From Cyanobium sp. (GTDB taxonomy: Bacteria > Cyanobacteriota > Cyanobacteriia > PCC-6307 > Cyanobiaceae): DNA of 63,132 bases. The notes beneath the pieces were generated by a model. It worked only from the letters and a program-made list of their open reading frames with translations. It was not told where the DNA came from and did no database searches. The stretch is taken from contig BJHE01000004.1 in NCBI GenBank assembly GCA_014191755.1, positions 51,015-114,146 on the forward strand, in the 5' to 3' direction. The position numbers and the translations under genes were made by a program. Shown piece after piece: positions 37,005 through 46,589 of the stretch (positions are counted from its first letter, which is position 1; each line of letters starts with the position of its first letter).

Positions 37005-37060
37005 GTGCACGGCAAATGGTGCACGACGAACAGTGCACGTCAAACAGTGCACGACAAAGG
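37005..37060. repeat. four 14-bp tandem repeats with GTGCAC palindromes
   Basis: GTGCACG begins at 37005, 37019, 37033 and 37047, exactly 14 bases apart. The remaining bases of each unit are similar (GCAAATG, ACGAACA, TCAAACA, ACAAAGG). Each unit starts with the self-complementary hexamer GTGCAC. The array lies 70 bases past the LRAT stop and about 270 upstream of dnaX. It could be a protein-binding array or a simple tandem repeat. Confidence 0.85.
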
Positions 37061-37130
37061 GGCTTTGGACTACGGGTGGCGTGATGTTTGCTTGTTATTT
37101 TGCTTGATGTTGCACGTATTTCCGATTGCC

Positions 37131-37844
37131 TCAGTCTAGGGGGTCGAGGTCGATAACGGTGTTCGCTGTTGTTTCCTCCTGGGGTCTCAGTATCTTCTCT
37201 AACTTCGCCTCCAGCTCCTCCACCTGGCTGAGCTGGTCCGCCAGCTTCTGGGCGGCGAGCCGCAGCTGCATGAACTGATCACTGGGTTGCTCGCTGCTGC
37301 CCCAGCGCAGCTCGGCCTTGGCGAGCTCCTCCTCCAGCTTTCCCTGCAGCTTGGCCCGCAGGCCATCGAGCTGTTCAAGGCTTTTGAGGGCCAGGTCGCG
37401 GCCTTTTTCCAGCTGTTCCGGCTCCACGGTGATGCCCTGCCGCAGCAGCATCCGCACACCGGTGAGCAGGGCGGCCGGCACGAATTGGCCGAAGGCCAGG
37501 GCGCCGAGGCTGCCGGTGTGGAGCCAGCCCTCCACCTGGTTGCTGCGGTGGCGGCCGGTCTTGCACCAGTGGGCGAAGTGCTCGCAGTTGTTGAACAGTA
37601 GGTTGTAGTTCTGCTCCCCCAGCCGGCCCATCGCCCGCCGCACGGTGACCCCCGGCGCTGAAACCTCCTCCTCTGGGTACTCCACCACCGTGATCTGTTG
37701 GCTGCGGCTGAACTCTTCCAGAGGGCTGCGCAGGATGGCGCGGCCCTCCAGGTAGTGGGCCACCGTGCCGTCGCCCAGGTCGATGCCGTGATGGTTGAAC
37801 AGGCCGTGCTGGCGGGGGGCCTGCAGGTGGTCGGCGAGGGCCAA
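37131..37844 (-). CDS. LRAT-domain (permuted NlpC/P60) protein with coiled-coil tail
   Basis: A 237-aa protein. The first 110 residues form a lecithin:retinol-acyltransferase-like fold: LFNHHGIDLGDGTVAHYLEG with the catalytic His, and NYNLLFNNCEHFAHWCKTG with the catalytic Cys. A hydrophobic segment follows (GALAFGQFVPAALLTGVRML), then two long coiled-coil stretches. Family members are thiol acyltransferases or lipases acting on lipids; the bacterial substrates are largely unknown. The start is a TTG at 37844 and may be wrong: a better-looking N-terminus (MLESVRLPGDH) lies just upstream in another frame. Confidence 0.82.
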   Translation of the reverse strand: MALADHLQAPRQHGLFNHHGIDLGDGTVAHYLEGRAILRSPLEEFSRSQQITVVEYPEEEVSAPGVTVRRAMGRLGEQNYNLLFNNCEHFAHWCKTGRHRSNQVEGWLHTGSLGALAFGQFVPAALLTGVRMLLRQGITVEPEQLEKGRDLALKSLEQLDGLRAKLQGKLEEELAKAELRWGSSEQPSDQFMQLRLAAQKLADQLSQVEELEAKLEKILRPQEETTANTVIDLDPLD

Positions 37845-38065
37845 GGCTGGGGTGGTCTCCGGGGAGTCGGACGCTTTCCAGCATCGCCCCGACCCCGGCT
37901 CCTGTGCCCCCCCAGTGCTGGTGGGGATTGCACCACCCCAGCGCCCCAGTCCCAGCAGAGGTGCTGCGTCTCAACGAAGGCCCATGGGGCCAGGTCGAGA
38001 ACGGGCCCTCCCGTGGTTCACAACGGCTCGGGTTTCTCCTGAGGTTCCCTGATTGGGCCCAGAAC

Positions 38066-39421
38066 TCAGGCGCTCGCCTGCTCCTCCAGCTCGCCGCCGC
38101 CCAGGGGCACCACCTGGGCGCGGCTGCGCTGCTCCACCAGTTCCCGCGTGATCGTGAAGCTCTTCACGTCGCGGCGGGAGGGGAGGTCGTACATCACATC
38201 AAGCATCAGCTCTTCCACGATGCCCCGCAGGGCGCGGGCGCCGGTCTTGCGGCGGTGGGCCTCGGTGGCGATCGCCTCGACGGCGCCGGGCTCGAACTCC
38301 AGGCGCACGTTGTCCATGCTGAGGAGGGTCTGGAACTGCTTCACCAGGGCATCGCGCGGTTCGGTGAGGATCGCCTCAAGGGCCCGCTGATCGAGGGGCT
38401 CAAGCACGGCGGTGACGGGCAGCCGGCCGATGAATTCCGGGATCAGGCCGTAGCGCACCAGGTCGTCGGGTTCGAGGTGGCGCAGGGCTTCGGCGGCCTG
38501 ACGCTCCTTGCCGTGGCGGGGACGGCTCTGGCCGCCCTCGGGCAGGAAGCCGATCGCATTGCGGCCCATGCGCCGCTGGATCAAATCCTCGAGGCCCACG
38601 AAGGCGCCGCCGCAGATGAACAGGATCTGGCTGGTGTCGATCTGGATGCAGTCCTGGTAAGGGTGCTTACGGCCCCCCTGGGGAGGCACGTTGGCCACGG
38701 TGCCCTCCAGCAGTTTCAGCAGCGCCTGCTGCACCCCCTCGCCCGACACATCGCGGGTGATCGAGGGGTTCTCGCTCTTGCGGGCGATCTTGTCGATCTC
38801 ATCGATGTAGATGATCCCCCGCTGGGCTTGCTCCACATCCATGTCTGATTTCTGAAGCAGCCGCAGCAGGATGTTTTCCACGTCTTCGCCCACGTAGCCC
38901 GCCTCGGTGAGGGTGGTGGCATCCGCCACGGCGAAGGGCACATCCAGCATCTCTGCCAGCGACTGGGCCAACAGGGTCTTGCCGCAGCCGGTGGGGCCGA
39001 TCAGGAGGATGTTGGATTTATGCAGGCGGGTGGCGCAGCGGTCGGTCTCGCCCTTGCCATCGCCCTGCCAGGCCAGTCGCTTGTAGTGGTTGTAAACGGC
39101 CACCGCCAGCACCTTCTTGGCGTCCTCCTGGCCCACCACTTGGGCATCGAGAAAGCCGCGGATCTCCTGGGGCTTGGGCACTTGGGCCAGGGTGGGGACC
39201 GGTTTGCTCTGTTTTTTGCTGGCCCCTTTGCGATTCGTTTCCGGGGCGGGCCGGCCGGCCGGATGGCCATGGCCTTCGACCAGCTCTTCATCGAGGATCT
39301 CGTTGCAGAGGTCGATGCACTCGTCGCAGATATACACCCCTGGGCCGGCGATCAGCTTGCGCACCTGGTCCTGCGACTTGCCGCAGAAGGAGCACTTCAG
39401 GTGGGCATCGAACTTCGGCAT
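38066..39421 (-). CDS. clpX: ATP-dependent Clp protease ATP-binding subunit ClpX
   Basis: ClpX (451 aa) unfolds substrates and feeds them to ClpP. The N-terminal zinc domain has CSFCGKSQ and ICDECIDLC. The AAA+ core has [18 protein letters not shown] (Walker A), [11 protein letters not shown] (Walker B), [16 protein letters not shown] (pore region) and a ClpP-contact loop with [10 protein letters not shown] nearby. A Pro/Lys-rich linker precedes the core. It lies downstream of clpP on the same strand, with a 203-base gap holding a strong hairpin. Confidence 0.98.
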   Translation of the reverse strand: MPKFDAHLKCSFCGKSQDQVRKLIAGPGVYICDECIDLCNEILDEELVEGHGHPAGRPAPETNRKGASKKQSKPVPTLAQVPKPQEIRGFLDAQVVGQEDAKKVLAVAVYNHYKRLAWQGDGKGETDRCATRLHKSNILLIGPTGCGKTLLAQSLAEMLDVPFAVADATTLTEAGYVGEDVENILLRLLQKSDMDVEQAQRGIIYIDEIDKIARKSENPSITRDVSGEGVQQALLKLLEGTVANVPPQGGRKHPYQDCIQIDTSQILFICGGAFVGLEDLIQRRMGRNAIGFLPEGGQSRPRHGKERQAAEALRHLEPDDLVRYGLIPEFIGRLPVTAVLEPLDQRALEAILTEPRDALVKQFQTLLSMDNVRLEFEPGAVEAIATEAHRRKTGARALRGIVEELMLDVMYDLPSRRDVKSFTITRELVEQRSRAQVVPLGGGELEEQASA

Positions 39422-39509
39422 CAGGCGACGGGAGCGGTGACTGGCGGTGGCTGACCGGGATGGCTAGGAGGGTCAGCCTTGGAGGGCGTGGGCTTCGGGA
39501 GGGGGAGCC

Positions 39510-39543
39510 ACCCTCGCTTTCAGGATCACCTGGAAGCGAGGGT
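39510..39543 (-). promoter_or_regulatory. 15-bp stem-loop between clpP and clpX
   Basis: On the plus strand, bases 39510-39524 pair with 39529-39543 around a 4-base ATCA loop, with one mismatch. In the minus-strand transcript the hairpin falls between clpP and clpX. No T-run follows, so it is not a classical terminator; processing, stabilisation or partial attenuation is more likely. Confidence 0.65.
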
Positions 39544-39624
39544 TCGTCAGCGGTTCCTTAAGAAAGTCACCCAGGCGGGTCACCAGCGGGCTCCGAATGC
39601 AGAGCCCCGAGATCGCTGGTCCGA

Positions 39625-40221
39625 TCAGGAGGCCGAGTCGTCGACCACGCGATCGATCAGGCCGTATTCAACCGCCTCAGCGGGGGAAAGGAAGTAGTCG
39701 CGGTCAGTGTCCTCGGCGATCTTTTCCAGCGGCTGGCCGGTGTGTTCGGCCATCAACCCGTTGAGGGTGTCCTTGAGAAAGAGGATTTCGCGGGCCTGGA
39801 TCTCGATGTCCACGGCCTGGCCCTGGGCGCCTCCGAGGGGCTGGTGGATCATGATTCGGGCATTGGGCAGGGCCAGGCGCTTGCCCTTGGTGCCGCCCGA
39901 CAGCAGGAACGCACCCATGCTGGCGGCCAGCCCGTAGCAGATGGTCACCACGTCGGGGGCCACCTGCTGCATCGTGTCGTAGATGGCCAGGCCCGCTGTC
40001 ACCGAACCGCCGGGGGAGTTGATGTAGATCTGGATGTCCTTCTCGGGATCCTCGGCTTCTAAGAAAAGGAGCTGGGCCACTAGGGAATCGGCCACTTGGT
40101 CGTCGATGCCAGTGCCCATAAAGATGATCCGCTCCCTCAGCAGGCGGGAGTAGATATCGAAGGCACGGTCGCCCCGGCCAGATTGCTCCACAACGGTGGG
40201 CAATACACCCGGGTTTGCCAT
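39625..40221 (-). CDS. clpP: ATP-dependent Clp protease proteolytic subunit ClpP
   Basis: A 198-aa serine protease. The catalytic Ser is in [15 protein letters not shown] and the His in [26 protein letters not shown] and [18 protein letters not shown] match the family. The ATG at 40221 gives [15 protein letters not shown]; the frame extends upstream to 40407 without family similarity. Cyanobacteria have several clpP paralogues; this one pairs with clpX, as clpP2 does, which is inference from position. Confidence 0.95.
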   Translation of the reverse strand: MANPGVLPTVVEQSGRGDRAFDIYSRLLRERIIFMGTGIDDQVADSLVAQLLFLEAEDPEKDIQIYINSPGGSVTAGLAIYDTMQQVAPDVVTICYGLAASMGAFLLSGGTKGKRLALPNARIMIHQPLGGAQGQAVDIEIQAREILFLKDTLNGLMAEHTGQPLEKIAEDTDRDYFLSPAEAVEYGLIDRVVDDSAS

Positions 40222-40480
40222 GGGCGCTGGGGTGAGGCTGTTCCAGGGCCGCGACCCGGGCCAGCGGCTGTGGACCGGGTAGTGGCGGAGTCCACCGATT
40301 TCCTCGGTCGACACAATCCCGCTGGCATCCAGCGGGCTCGCGATGGGGGTTCGGTCGTCGGTGCGGGGATGGATCACGCGGCGGAGACTCGCAGGGCAAA
40401 ACCTCAAATCAATCTATGGGCTACGCCGCTGGGGCGGCTTCCCCTTTCCGGCGGTCGGAGCCGCCGGTTCAGTCGGCGCC

Positions 40481-41974
40481 TTACTTGTCGCCCTTGGCGG
40501 GCTTCGCGCCGGCCTCCTTCTTGGTGGCCATCTCCTTGCCTGCCTGATCGCCCTTGGCCGCCTTCGCCGGGCTGTCGCCGGAGGCCTCAGCATCCGCATC
40601 CTCAGGCGTGGCCGGCGCCTTTTCCGTGACCGTGCTGTTGGCCTCCAGCCACTCCAGCAGGGCCTCGCGCAGCAGGTCGTCGGCCACGGCGGCCCGCAGG
40701 CGGGCCGGATCGATGCGGTTGCCGTCGCTCAGGCCGCGGCTGACCTCCCGCAGCTTGGCTTCCAGATCCTTTTCGGCCAACTCGATCTTTTCGGCGGTCG
40801 CCAGGGCCCGCAGGGCCAGGTTGCGGCGCAGGCGCTGCTCCGCTTCCGGCCTTGATGTGTCCACCAGGCTGCGCACCAGATCCGGTGTGAAGAGCTTTTT
40901 CACATCCATGCCCTGCTGGGCGATCTGGCCGGCGGTCTGCTCGATCAGGGCGCGCACTTCTTCCTGCACCAGTGTTTCGGGCAGTTCCACCTCCAGCTGC
41001 TCAACCAGCGCCTCGAGCAGGGCCTCATGGCGGTTGCCGCGGTGGCGCCGCTCGGCGTCCTCCTTCAGGCGGGCTTCCAGGTCAGCTCGCAGCTCGGCCA
41101 AGGTGAGCTGGTCGCTGGCCTGTTGGGCGAAGGCGTCGTCGAGGGCGGGCAGTTCGCGGCTCTTGAGGTCCAGCAGGGTGATTTCAAAGGAGGCTGCGCG
41201 CCCGGCGGCGTCCTCCTGGGGGTAGGACTCGGGGAAGGTGCAGCTCACGGTGCGGGTCTCGCCCGCGGCCAGGCCCAGGATTCCCTCCACGAAGCCGGGG
41301 ATCATGCGGCCCTCCTCCAACTCCACCTCCATGCCGTCGCTGCTGCCGCCCTCGATCGCGGCACCGGTGTCGGTGAAGCTGCCGCTGAAGGCGATGCGGG
41401 CCACGTCCCCGCTGGCGGCGGGGCGCCCCTCCACGGGCACCAGGGTGGCGAGCTGGCGGCGGGACTGTTCCAGCAGCTCATCCACCCGGGCCGGGTCGTA
41501 AGCCACCGCTTCGGCCTCGACCTTCAGCCCCTTGGTGGCCTTTAAGGTCGGTGTGGGTTCCACATCGAGCTCGAGGGTGAAGCTGAGGTCGATGTCGGGC
41601 TCGAACCGTTTCAGCACCGCCTCGAAACCCCCTTCCAGAACCGGGCGGCTCAAGGCAGCGATCTTCTCCTGCTCCAGGGCTTCGCGCAACACACTGTCCA
41701 CCAGTTCCTCCAAGGCGGTGGCCCGAACCCGCAGGGGGCCAATCTGCTGCAGAAGAACCGCTCGGGGCACCTTCCCTTTGCGGAATCCGGGCAGCTTCAC
41801 GCTGCGGCTCAGTTGTTCCAGTGCCTGGTCGTAGCTGCTGCGGCAGCGGCCGCCCGGCACCGCCACCTCAACCGCCAGGCGGCTGTTCGGGCGCGGCTGG
41901 GTGCTCACCTTCAGACCTGCGCCGGTCGGGCTGGCGGCCGAGGCGGCGGGAGCGGGGCTGGCGGCAGGACTCAT
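40481..41974 (-). CDS. tig: trigger factor
   Basis: A 497-aa ribosome-associated chaperone. The N-terminal ribosome-binding domain carries the signature [14 protein letters not shown]. The FKBP-like domain spans about ARIAFSGSF...[21 protein letters not shown] long helical C-terminal domain ends in an unusual Lys/Ala-rich tail of about 50 residues. The ATG at 41974 starts an Ala/Ser-rich leader of about 20 residues. tig-clpP-clpX on one strand is a common bacterial order. Confidence 0.97.
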   Translation of the reverse strand: MSPAASPAPAASAASPTGAGLKVSTQPRPNSRLAVEVAVPGGRCRSSYDQALEQLSRSVKLPGFRKGKVPRAVLLQQIGPLRVRATALEELVDSVLREALEQEKIAALSRPVLEGGFEAVLKRFEPDIDLSFTLELDVEPTPTLKATKGLKVEAEAVAYDPARVDELLEQSRRQLATLVPVEGRPAASGDVARIAFSGSFTDTGAAIEGGSSDGMEVELEEGRMIPGFVEGILGLAAGETRTVSCTFPESYPQEDAAGRAASFEITLLDLKSRELPALDDAFAQQASDQLTLAELRADLEARLKEDAERRHRGNRHEALLEALVEQLEVELPETLVQEEVRALIEQTAGQIAQQGMDVKKLFTPDLVRSLVDTSRPEAEQRLRRNLALRALATAEKIELAEKDLEAKLREVSRGLSDGNRIDPARLRAAVADDLLREALLEWLEANSTVTEKAPATPEDADAEASGDSPAKAAKGDQAGKEMATKKEAGAKPAKGDK

Positions 41975-42451
41975 GAACGGGGGCCGATCGGCGGAGCAAT
42001 CCACAATCCTAGAAAGTGGCCGTTTCGGCACCAGGGAGCGTATTGTGGCTTCGACGCACAGGCGAGTCGATATTCACATCCGCTGCAGGTCTGTTTCGGG
42101 GCGGAGCTCTTTCCAGGCGTGCGGTTTCAGCCGCATCCCTGCTCGGTGCAAGTCATCCGAGGTTCTCAGGGTTCCATCAGGGCATCTGCTCTGAGTTTTT
42201 TCCAAGCTCCCGCCAAGTCCGGCTTCCTCCACCAACACCACCCAATCCCTCCCTCAGAGCTCGCCCAACCCAACCCACCGTTCGTTTCCGCCAACCCCAT
42301 CTCGGCAGTTCACAGAGCTCCCGCCCTCCCCCCCCATTGCATTCAGCACAGGAACGGCAGCTGAGCCAGCCAGTTCAACCCCGCATCATCGCCGGCCCCA
42401 CCTCCTGAGCCCTCCAACCTCACCGCATTTTCTTTATCCATTTCAGGTCCG
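41975..42451. other. divergent promoter region between tig and asd
   Basis: 477 bases with lower GC and a pyrimidine-rich plus strand (many CCC/CTCC stretches), especially 42180-42440. It must contain the promoters of tig (leftward) and asd (rightward). I find no tRNA, riboswitch or strong hairpin. Open frames here lack coding character. Confidence 0.5.
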
Positions 42452-43516
42452 TTGACAGCCCCATCTCCTTCTGCCCTCCAGCGCCCCGTAACCAAACTTC
42501 CCCGCCGTCCCCTGCGGGTCGCCGTGCTCGGCGCCACCGGGGCCGTGGGCCAGGAGCTCCTCGCCCTGCTGGAGGAGCGCCGCTTTCCTGTCGCTGAGCT
42601 GCTGCCCCTGGCGTCTCCCCGATCGGCCGGTCAGGAGCTTTCTTGGCAGGGCGAAAGTCTCACGGTGCAACCGGTGCAGGCCGGCTGTTTCACCGGGGTG
42701 GATCTGGTGCTCGCCTCGGCCGGGGGATCGGTGTCGCGGGCCTGGGCCCCCGAAGCGGTGGCCGCCGGGGCCGTGCTGATCGACAACTCCAGTGCTTTTC
42801 GGCTGGATCCCGATGTCCCTCTGGTGGTGCCTGAGGTGAACCCCGAAGCGGCTTTCCGCCACCGCGGCGTGATCGCCAACCCCAACTGCACCACGATCCT
42901 GCTCACCGTGGCGCTGGCGCCTCTGGCGGCCCGGCGGCCGATCCGGCGGGTGGTGATCAGCACCTACCAATCGGCCAGCGGCGCCGGTGCCCGGGCGATG
43001 GAGGAGCTGCGCCAGCTGAGCCGCACCGTGCTGGATGGCGGGGAGCCGGTGAGCAGTGTGCTGCCCCATTCCCTGGCCTTCAATCTCTTTCTTCACAATT
43101 CGCCACTCGAGCCGAGTGGCTACTGCGAGGAGGAGTTGAAGATGCTCCACGAGACCCGCAAGATCATGGAACTGCCGGATCTGCGCCTCTCGGCCACCTG
43201 CGTGCGGGTGCCGGTGCTGCGGGCCCATTCCGAAGCGGTGAACATCGAATTCAGCGAACCCTTCCCGGTGGAGGAGGCCCGGGCTCTGCTGGCGGTGGCC
43301 CCCGGCGTGGAACTGATCGAGGACTTCGGCGCCAACCGCTTCCCGATGCCCACCGATGTAACCGGCCGCGATCCGGTGGCGGTGGGCCGCATTCGTCAGG
43401 ATCTCAGTGAACCCAACGCCCTGGAGCTCTGGCTCTGCGGCGATCAGATCCGCAAGGGGGCTGCTCTCAACGCGATTCAGATCGCCGAACTGCTCTGCGG
43501 GGAGGACGAGGGTTGA
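42452..43516 (+). CDS. asd: aspartate-semialdehyde dehydrogenase
   Basis: A 354-aa enzyme that reduces aspartyl phosphate to aspartate semialdehyde, the branch point to lysine, threonine and methionine. [20 protein letters not shown] is the NADP site, [18 protein letters not shown] the phosphate region, and ANPNCTTI carries the catalytic Cys. The start is a TTG at 42452, giving a 20-residue leader. The end overlaps dapA by four bases (TTGA), an operon. Confidence 0.96.
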   Translation: MTAPSPSALQRPVTKLPRRPLRVAVLGATGAVGQELLALLEERRFPVAELLPLASPRSAGQELSWQGESLTVQPVQAGCFTGVDLVLASAGGSVSRAWAPEAVAAGAVLIDNSSAFRLDPDVPLVVPEVNPEAAFRHRGVIANPNCTTILLTVALAPLAARRPIRRVVISTYQSASGAGARAMEELRQLSRTVLDGGEPVSSVLPHSLAFNLFLHNSPLEPSGYCEEELKMLHETRKIMELPDLRLSATCVRVPVLRAHSEAVNIEFSEPFPVEEARALLAVAPGVELIEDFGANRFPMPTDVTGRDPVAVGRIRQDLSEPNALELWLCGDQIRKGAALNAIQIAELLCGEDEG

Positions 43517-44445
43517 CCGCCATCTCCCTTACCGCGATCAGCACGGCGCCCAGTGCCGAGGCTCCTTTCGGCCGCATTGTCACCGCGATGGTCACCCCCT
43601 TCGCGCCGGACGGCTCGGTGAATCTCGATCTGGCCGCCCGACTGGCCGACCACTTGGTGCGGGAGGGTTCCGATGGCCTCGTGCTCTGTGGCACCACCGG
43701 CGAATCCCCCACCCTCAGCTGGGCCGAGCAGCACGCCCTTTTCGCTGCCGTGAAGGAGGCGGTGGGCGATCGGGCTGCCCTGCTGGCTGGTAGCGGCAGC
43801 AACTGCACCGCCGAAGCGGTGGAGGCCACGGCCGAGGCGGCCGCCCTCGGAGCCGATGGCGCCTTGGTGGTGGTGCCTTATTACAACCGCCCCCCCCAGG
43901 AAGGTCTGGAGGCCCATTTCCGGGCCGTTGCCGCGGCTGCCCCTGGTCTGCCTTTGATGCTTTACAACATTCCCGGCCGTACAGGTTGCAGCCTGGCGCC
44001 GGAGACCACGGCCCGCCTGCTGGATCTGCCCAATGTGGTGGCCTACAAGGCCGCCAGCGGCACCACCGAGGAAGTGAGCCGCCTGCGCCTGCTTTGCGGA
44101 GGTGAGCGGCTGGCGATCTACAGCGGCGACGACGCCCTCACCTTGCCGATGCTGGCCGTGGGCGCCGTGGGCGTGGTGAGTGTGGCCAGCCATGTGGCTG
44201 GACCGCAGATCCGCGAGCTGATCCAGGCCTTCCTGGCCGGCGATCACACCCTGGCTCTGGCCCGGCACGAAGCCCTGTTGCCCCTGCTCCAGGCCCTCTT
44301 CTCCACCTCCAATCCCATACCCGTGAAGGCCGCCCTGGAACTCGGCGGCTGGCCGGTGGGTGCCCCCCGTCTTCCCCTCGTCGCCGCCGATAGCACCGTG
44401 CGTGAACGCCTCTCTTCAATCCTGGCTGCCCTGCGTCCCACCTGA
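43513..44445 (+). CDS. dapA: 4-hydroxy-tetrahydrodipicolinate synthase
   Basis: DapA (310 aa) condenses aspartate semialdehyde with pyruvate, first step of the lysine/diaminopimelate branch. Motifs: [41 protein letters not shown] with the catalytic Tyr, and [12 protein letters not shown] with the Schiff-base Lys. The start is a TTG inside the asd stop, so translation is coupled. RNase J follows after 130 bases. Confidence 0.97.
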   Translation: MTAISLTAISTAPSAEAPFGRIVTAMVTPFAPDGSVNLDLAARLADHLVREGSDGLVLCGTTGESPTLSWAEQHALFAAVKEAVGDRAALLAGSGSNCTAEAVEATAEAAALGADGALVVVPYYNRPPQEGLEAHFRAVAAAAPGLPLMLYNIPGRTGCSLAPETTARLLDLPNVVAYKAASGTTEEVSRLRLLCGGERLAIYSGDDALTLPMLAVGAVGVVSVASHVAGPQIRELIQAFLAGDHTLALARHEALLPLLQALFSTSNPIPVKAALELGGWPVGAPRLPLVAADSTVRERLSSILAALRPT

Positions 44446-44575
44446 CGCCACGGCTCCCAACGGGCCCGGCGATCCTCGCCAGTCCCTCACCATCGGTCCC
44501 CCTCAGCCAGCCCGAACGGGTCCGATCCCAATCCAGCACCAGTCCAGATCAAGTTTTTCACTCTCCGGTTCCTAA

Positions 44576-46582
44576 ATGAGCAATTTGAACGGATCCCAGC
44601 CCGGTAACAACGGCCAAGCCAAAGGCCAGCCCGCCCTTCGGGTGATCCCCCTCGGCGGCCTGCATGAAATCGGCAAGAACACCTGCGTCTTTGAGTACGG
44701 CGATGACCTGATGCTGGTGGATGCCGGCCTGGCCTTCCCCAGCGATGGCATGCACGGCGTGAATGTGGTGCTGCCCGACACCAGCTACCTGCGCGAGAAC
44801 CAGAAGCGGATCCGCGGCATGATCGTGACCCACGGGCACGAAGATCACATCGGTGGCATTCCCCACCATCTCAAGAACTTCAATATTCCGATCATCTACG
44901 GGCCCCGCCTCGCCCTCTCGATTCTCACCGGGAAGATGGAGGAAGCGGGGGTGATGGATCGCACCATCCTGCAGACCGTCTCCCCCCGCGAGGTGGTGAA
45001 GGTGGGTCAGCATTTTTCGGTGGAGTTCATCCGCAACACCCACTCGATGGCCGACAGCTACACGCTGGCGATCACAACTCCGGCTGGCGTGATTGTTTTC
45101 ACCGGTGACTTCAAGTTCGACCACACTCCTGTGGACGGCGAGCACTTCGACATCGCGCGTCTTGCCCATTATGGCGAGCAGGGAGTGCTGTGTCTGTTTT
45201 CCGACTCCACCAACGCCGAGTTGCCGGGCTTCTGTCCGCCGGAGCGTTCGGTGTTCCCCCATCTGGATCGCCATATCTCCCAGGCTGAGGGTCGGGTCAT
45301 TATCACCACCTTCGCCAGCTCGATCCATCGGGTCTCGATGATTCTCGAGTTGGCACTCAAGAACGGCCGCAAGGTGGGCCTGCTGGGTCGTTCCATGCTC
45401 AATGTGATCGCCAAAGCGCGCGAATTGGGCTATATGCGTGCCCCGGATGATTTGTTTGTGCCGATCAAGCAGATCCGCGATCTGCCCGATCGCGAAACCC
45501 TGCTGCTGATGACCGGTAGCCAAGGGGAGCCGCTGGCGGCCCTTAGCCGCATCTCCCGCGGCGAACATCCCCAGGTGCAGGTCAAGAACAGCGACACGAT
45601 CATCTTCTCCGCCAGCCCGATTCCGGGCAACACCATTTCCGTGGTGAACACCATCGACCGGCTGATGATGCTCGGCGCCAAGGTGGTTTACGGCAAGGGG
45701 GAAGGCATCCACGTGTCTGGTCACAGCTTCCAGGAGGACCACAAGTTGATGCTGGCCCTGGCGCGGCCCAAGTTCTTTGTGCCCGTGCATGGCGAGCACC
45801 GCATGCTCGTGGCCCACGCCAAGACCGCCCAGTCGATGGGGATACCGGCCGACCACACTCTGATCATCGACAACGGCGATGTGGTGGAACTCACCCCCGA
45901 TTCGATTCGCAAGGGGGATCCGGTGAAGGCCGGCATTGAATTGCTCGATGCTTCCCGCAACGGCATCGTTGACGCCCGCGTGCTCAAGGAGCGCCAGCAG
46001 CTGGCCGAGGACGGTGTGATCACCCTGCTGGCCGTGATCACCACCGATGGGGTGATGGCGGCGCCGCCCCGGGTGAACATCCGCGGCGTGGTCACCACCG
46101 CCGATGCCCGCAAGCTCTCGATCTGGGCCGAGCGCGAGATCACCTGGGTGCTCGAGAACCGCTGGAGCCAGCTTTCCCGCAACACCGGTGGCAAGGCCCC
46201 CGATGTGGATTGGGTAGGAGTGCAGCGGGAGGTGGAGCTGGGCCTGCAGCGCCGCCTGCGCCGCGAGCTTCAGGTTGAGCCGCTGATCATCTGCCTGGTG
46301 CAGCCTGCCCCAGCCGGCACGCCGGCCTACAAGGGCCGTGCCGATGCCGAGCCGGACAACCGCCCCGCCCCCCGCGGTCGTAAGGAGGTTGGCCGTGATG
46401 GCGGACGGGAGGCAGGCCGTGAGCTCTCTCGGGAACTGGTTCGGGATCCCGCCCGTGTGGCAACGGCGGCACCAGCCCCTGCAGCCGCTGCCCCTGAGGC
46501 GAAGGACACCGCCCCAAGCGCCGAAGAGGCCGATCCCTCTGGCCGGATCCGCCGCCGTCGCTCAGCCGCTGTGGCCGGCTAG
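44576..46582 (+). CDS. ribonuclease J family protein
   Basis: A 668-aa beta-lactamase-fold RNase with endo- and 5'-exonuclease activity in this family. The core shows LGGLHEIGKNTC, VTHGHEDHIGG (zinc ligands), FTGDFKFDHTP, FSDSTNAELPGF and VSGHSFQEDH. The catalytic region plus C-terminal domain ends near residue 555; a further roughly 110 residues are Arg/Ala-rich, of low complexity and probably disordered. It starts in a compact asd-dapA-rnj row, as in other cyanobacteria. Confidence 0.95.
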   Translation: MSNLNGSQPGNNGQAKGQPALRVIPLGGLHEIGKNTCVFEYGDDLMLVDAGLAFPSDGMHGVNVVLPDTSYLRENQKRIRGMIVTHGHEDHIGGIPHHLKNFNIPIIYGPRLALSILTGKMEEAGVMDRTILQTVSPREVVKVGQHFSVEFIRNTHSMADSYTLAITTPAGVIVFTGDFKFDHTPVDGEHFDIARLAHYGEQGVLCLFSDSTNAELPGFCPPERSVFPHLDRHISQAEGRVIITTFASSIHRVSMILELALKNGRKVGLLGRSMLNVIAKARELGYMRAPDDLFVPIKQIRDLPDRETLLLMTGSQGEPLAALSRISRGEHPQVQVKNSDTIIFSASPIPGNTISVVNTIDRLMMLGAKVVYGKGEGIHVSGHSFQEDHKLMLALARPKFFVPVHGEHRMLVAHAKTAQSMGIPADHTLIIDNGDVVELTPDSIRKGDPVKAGIELLDASRNGIVDARVLKERQQLAEDGVITLLAVITTDGVMAAPPRVNIRGVVTTADARKLSIWAEREITWVLENRWSQLSRNTGGKAPDVDWVGVQREVELGLQRRLRRELQVEPLIICLVQPAPAGTPAYKGRADAEPDNRPAPRGRKEVGRDGGREAGRELSRELVRDPARVATAAPAPAAAAPEAKDTAPSAEEADPSGRIRRRRSAAVAG

Positions 46583-46589
46583 ATCGGCC

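Larger units (their letters stand above)
36739..37130. other. long intergenic region with repeats upstream of dnaX
   Basis: 392 bases of lower GC between dnaX and the LRAT gene, both on the minus strand, so it contains the 3' end of the LRAT transcript and the dnaX promoter. It holds a small inverted repeat (36880-36898) and the 14-bp tandem array (37005-37060). Two forward open frames cross it but run through the repeats and look non-coding. Confidence 0.55.

Noticed and set aside
36737..37107. Two overlapping forward open frames between dnaX and the LRAT gene
   Set aside because: They run through the tandem repeats, lack protein-like composition and have no neighbours that would explain them.
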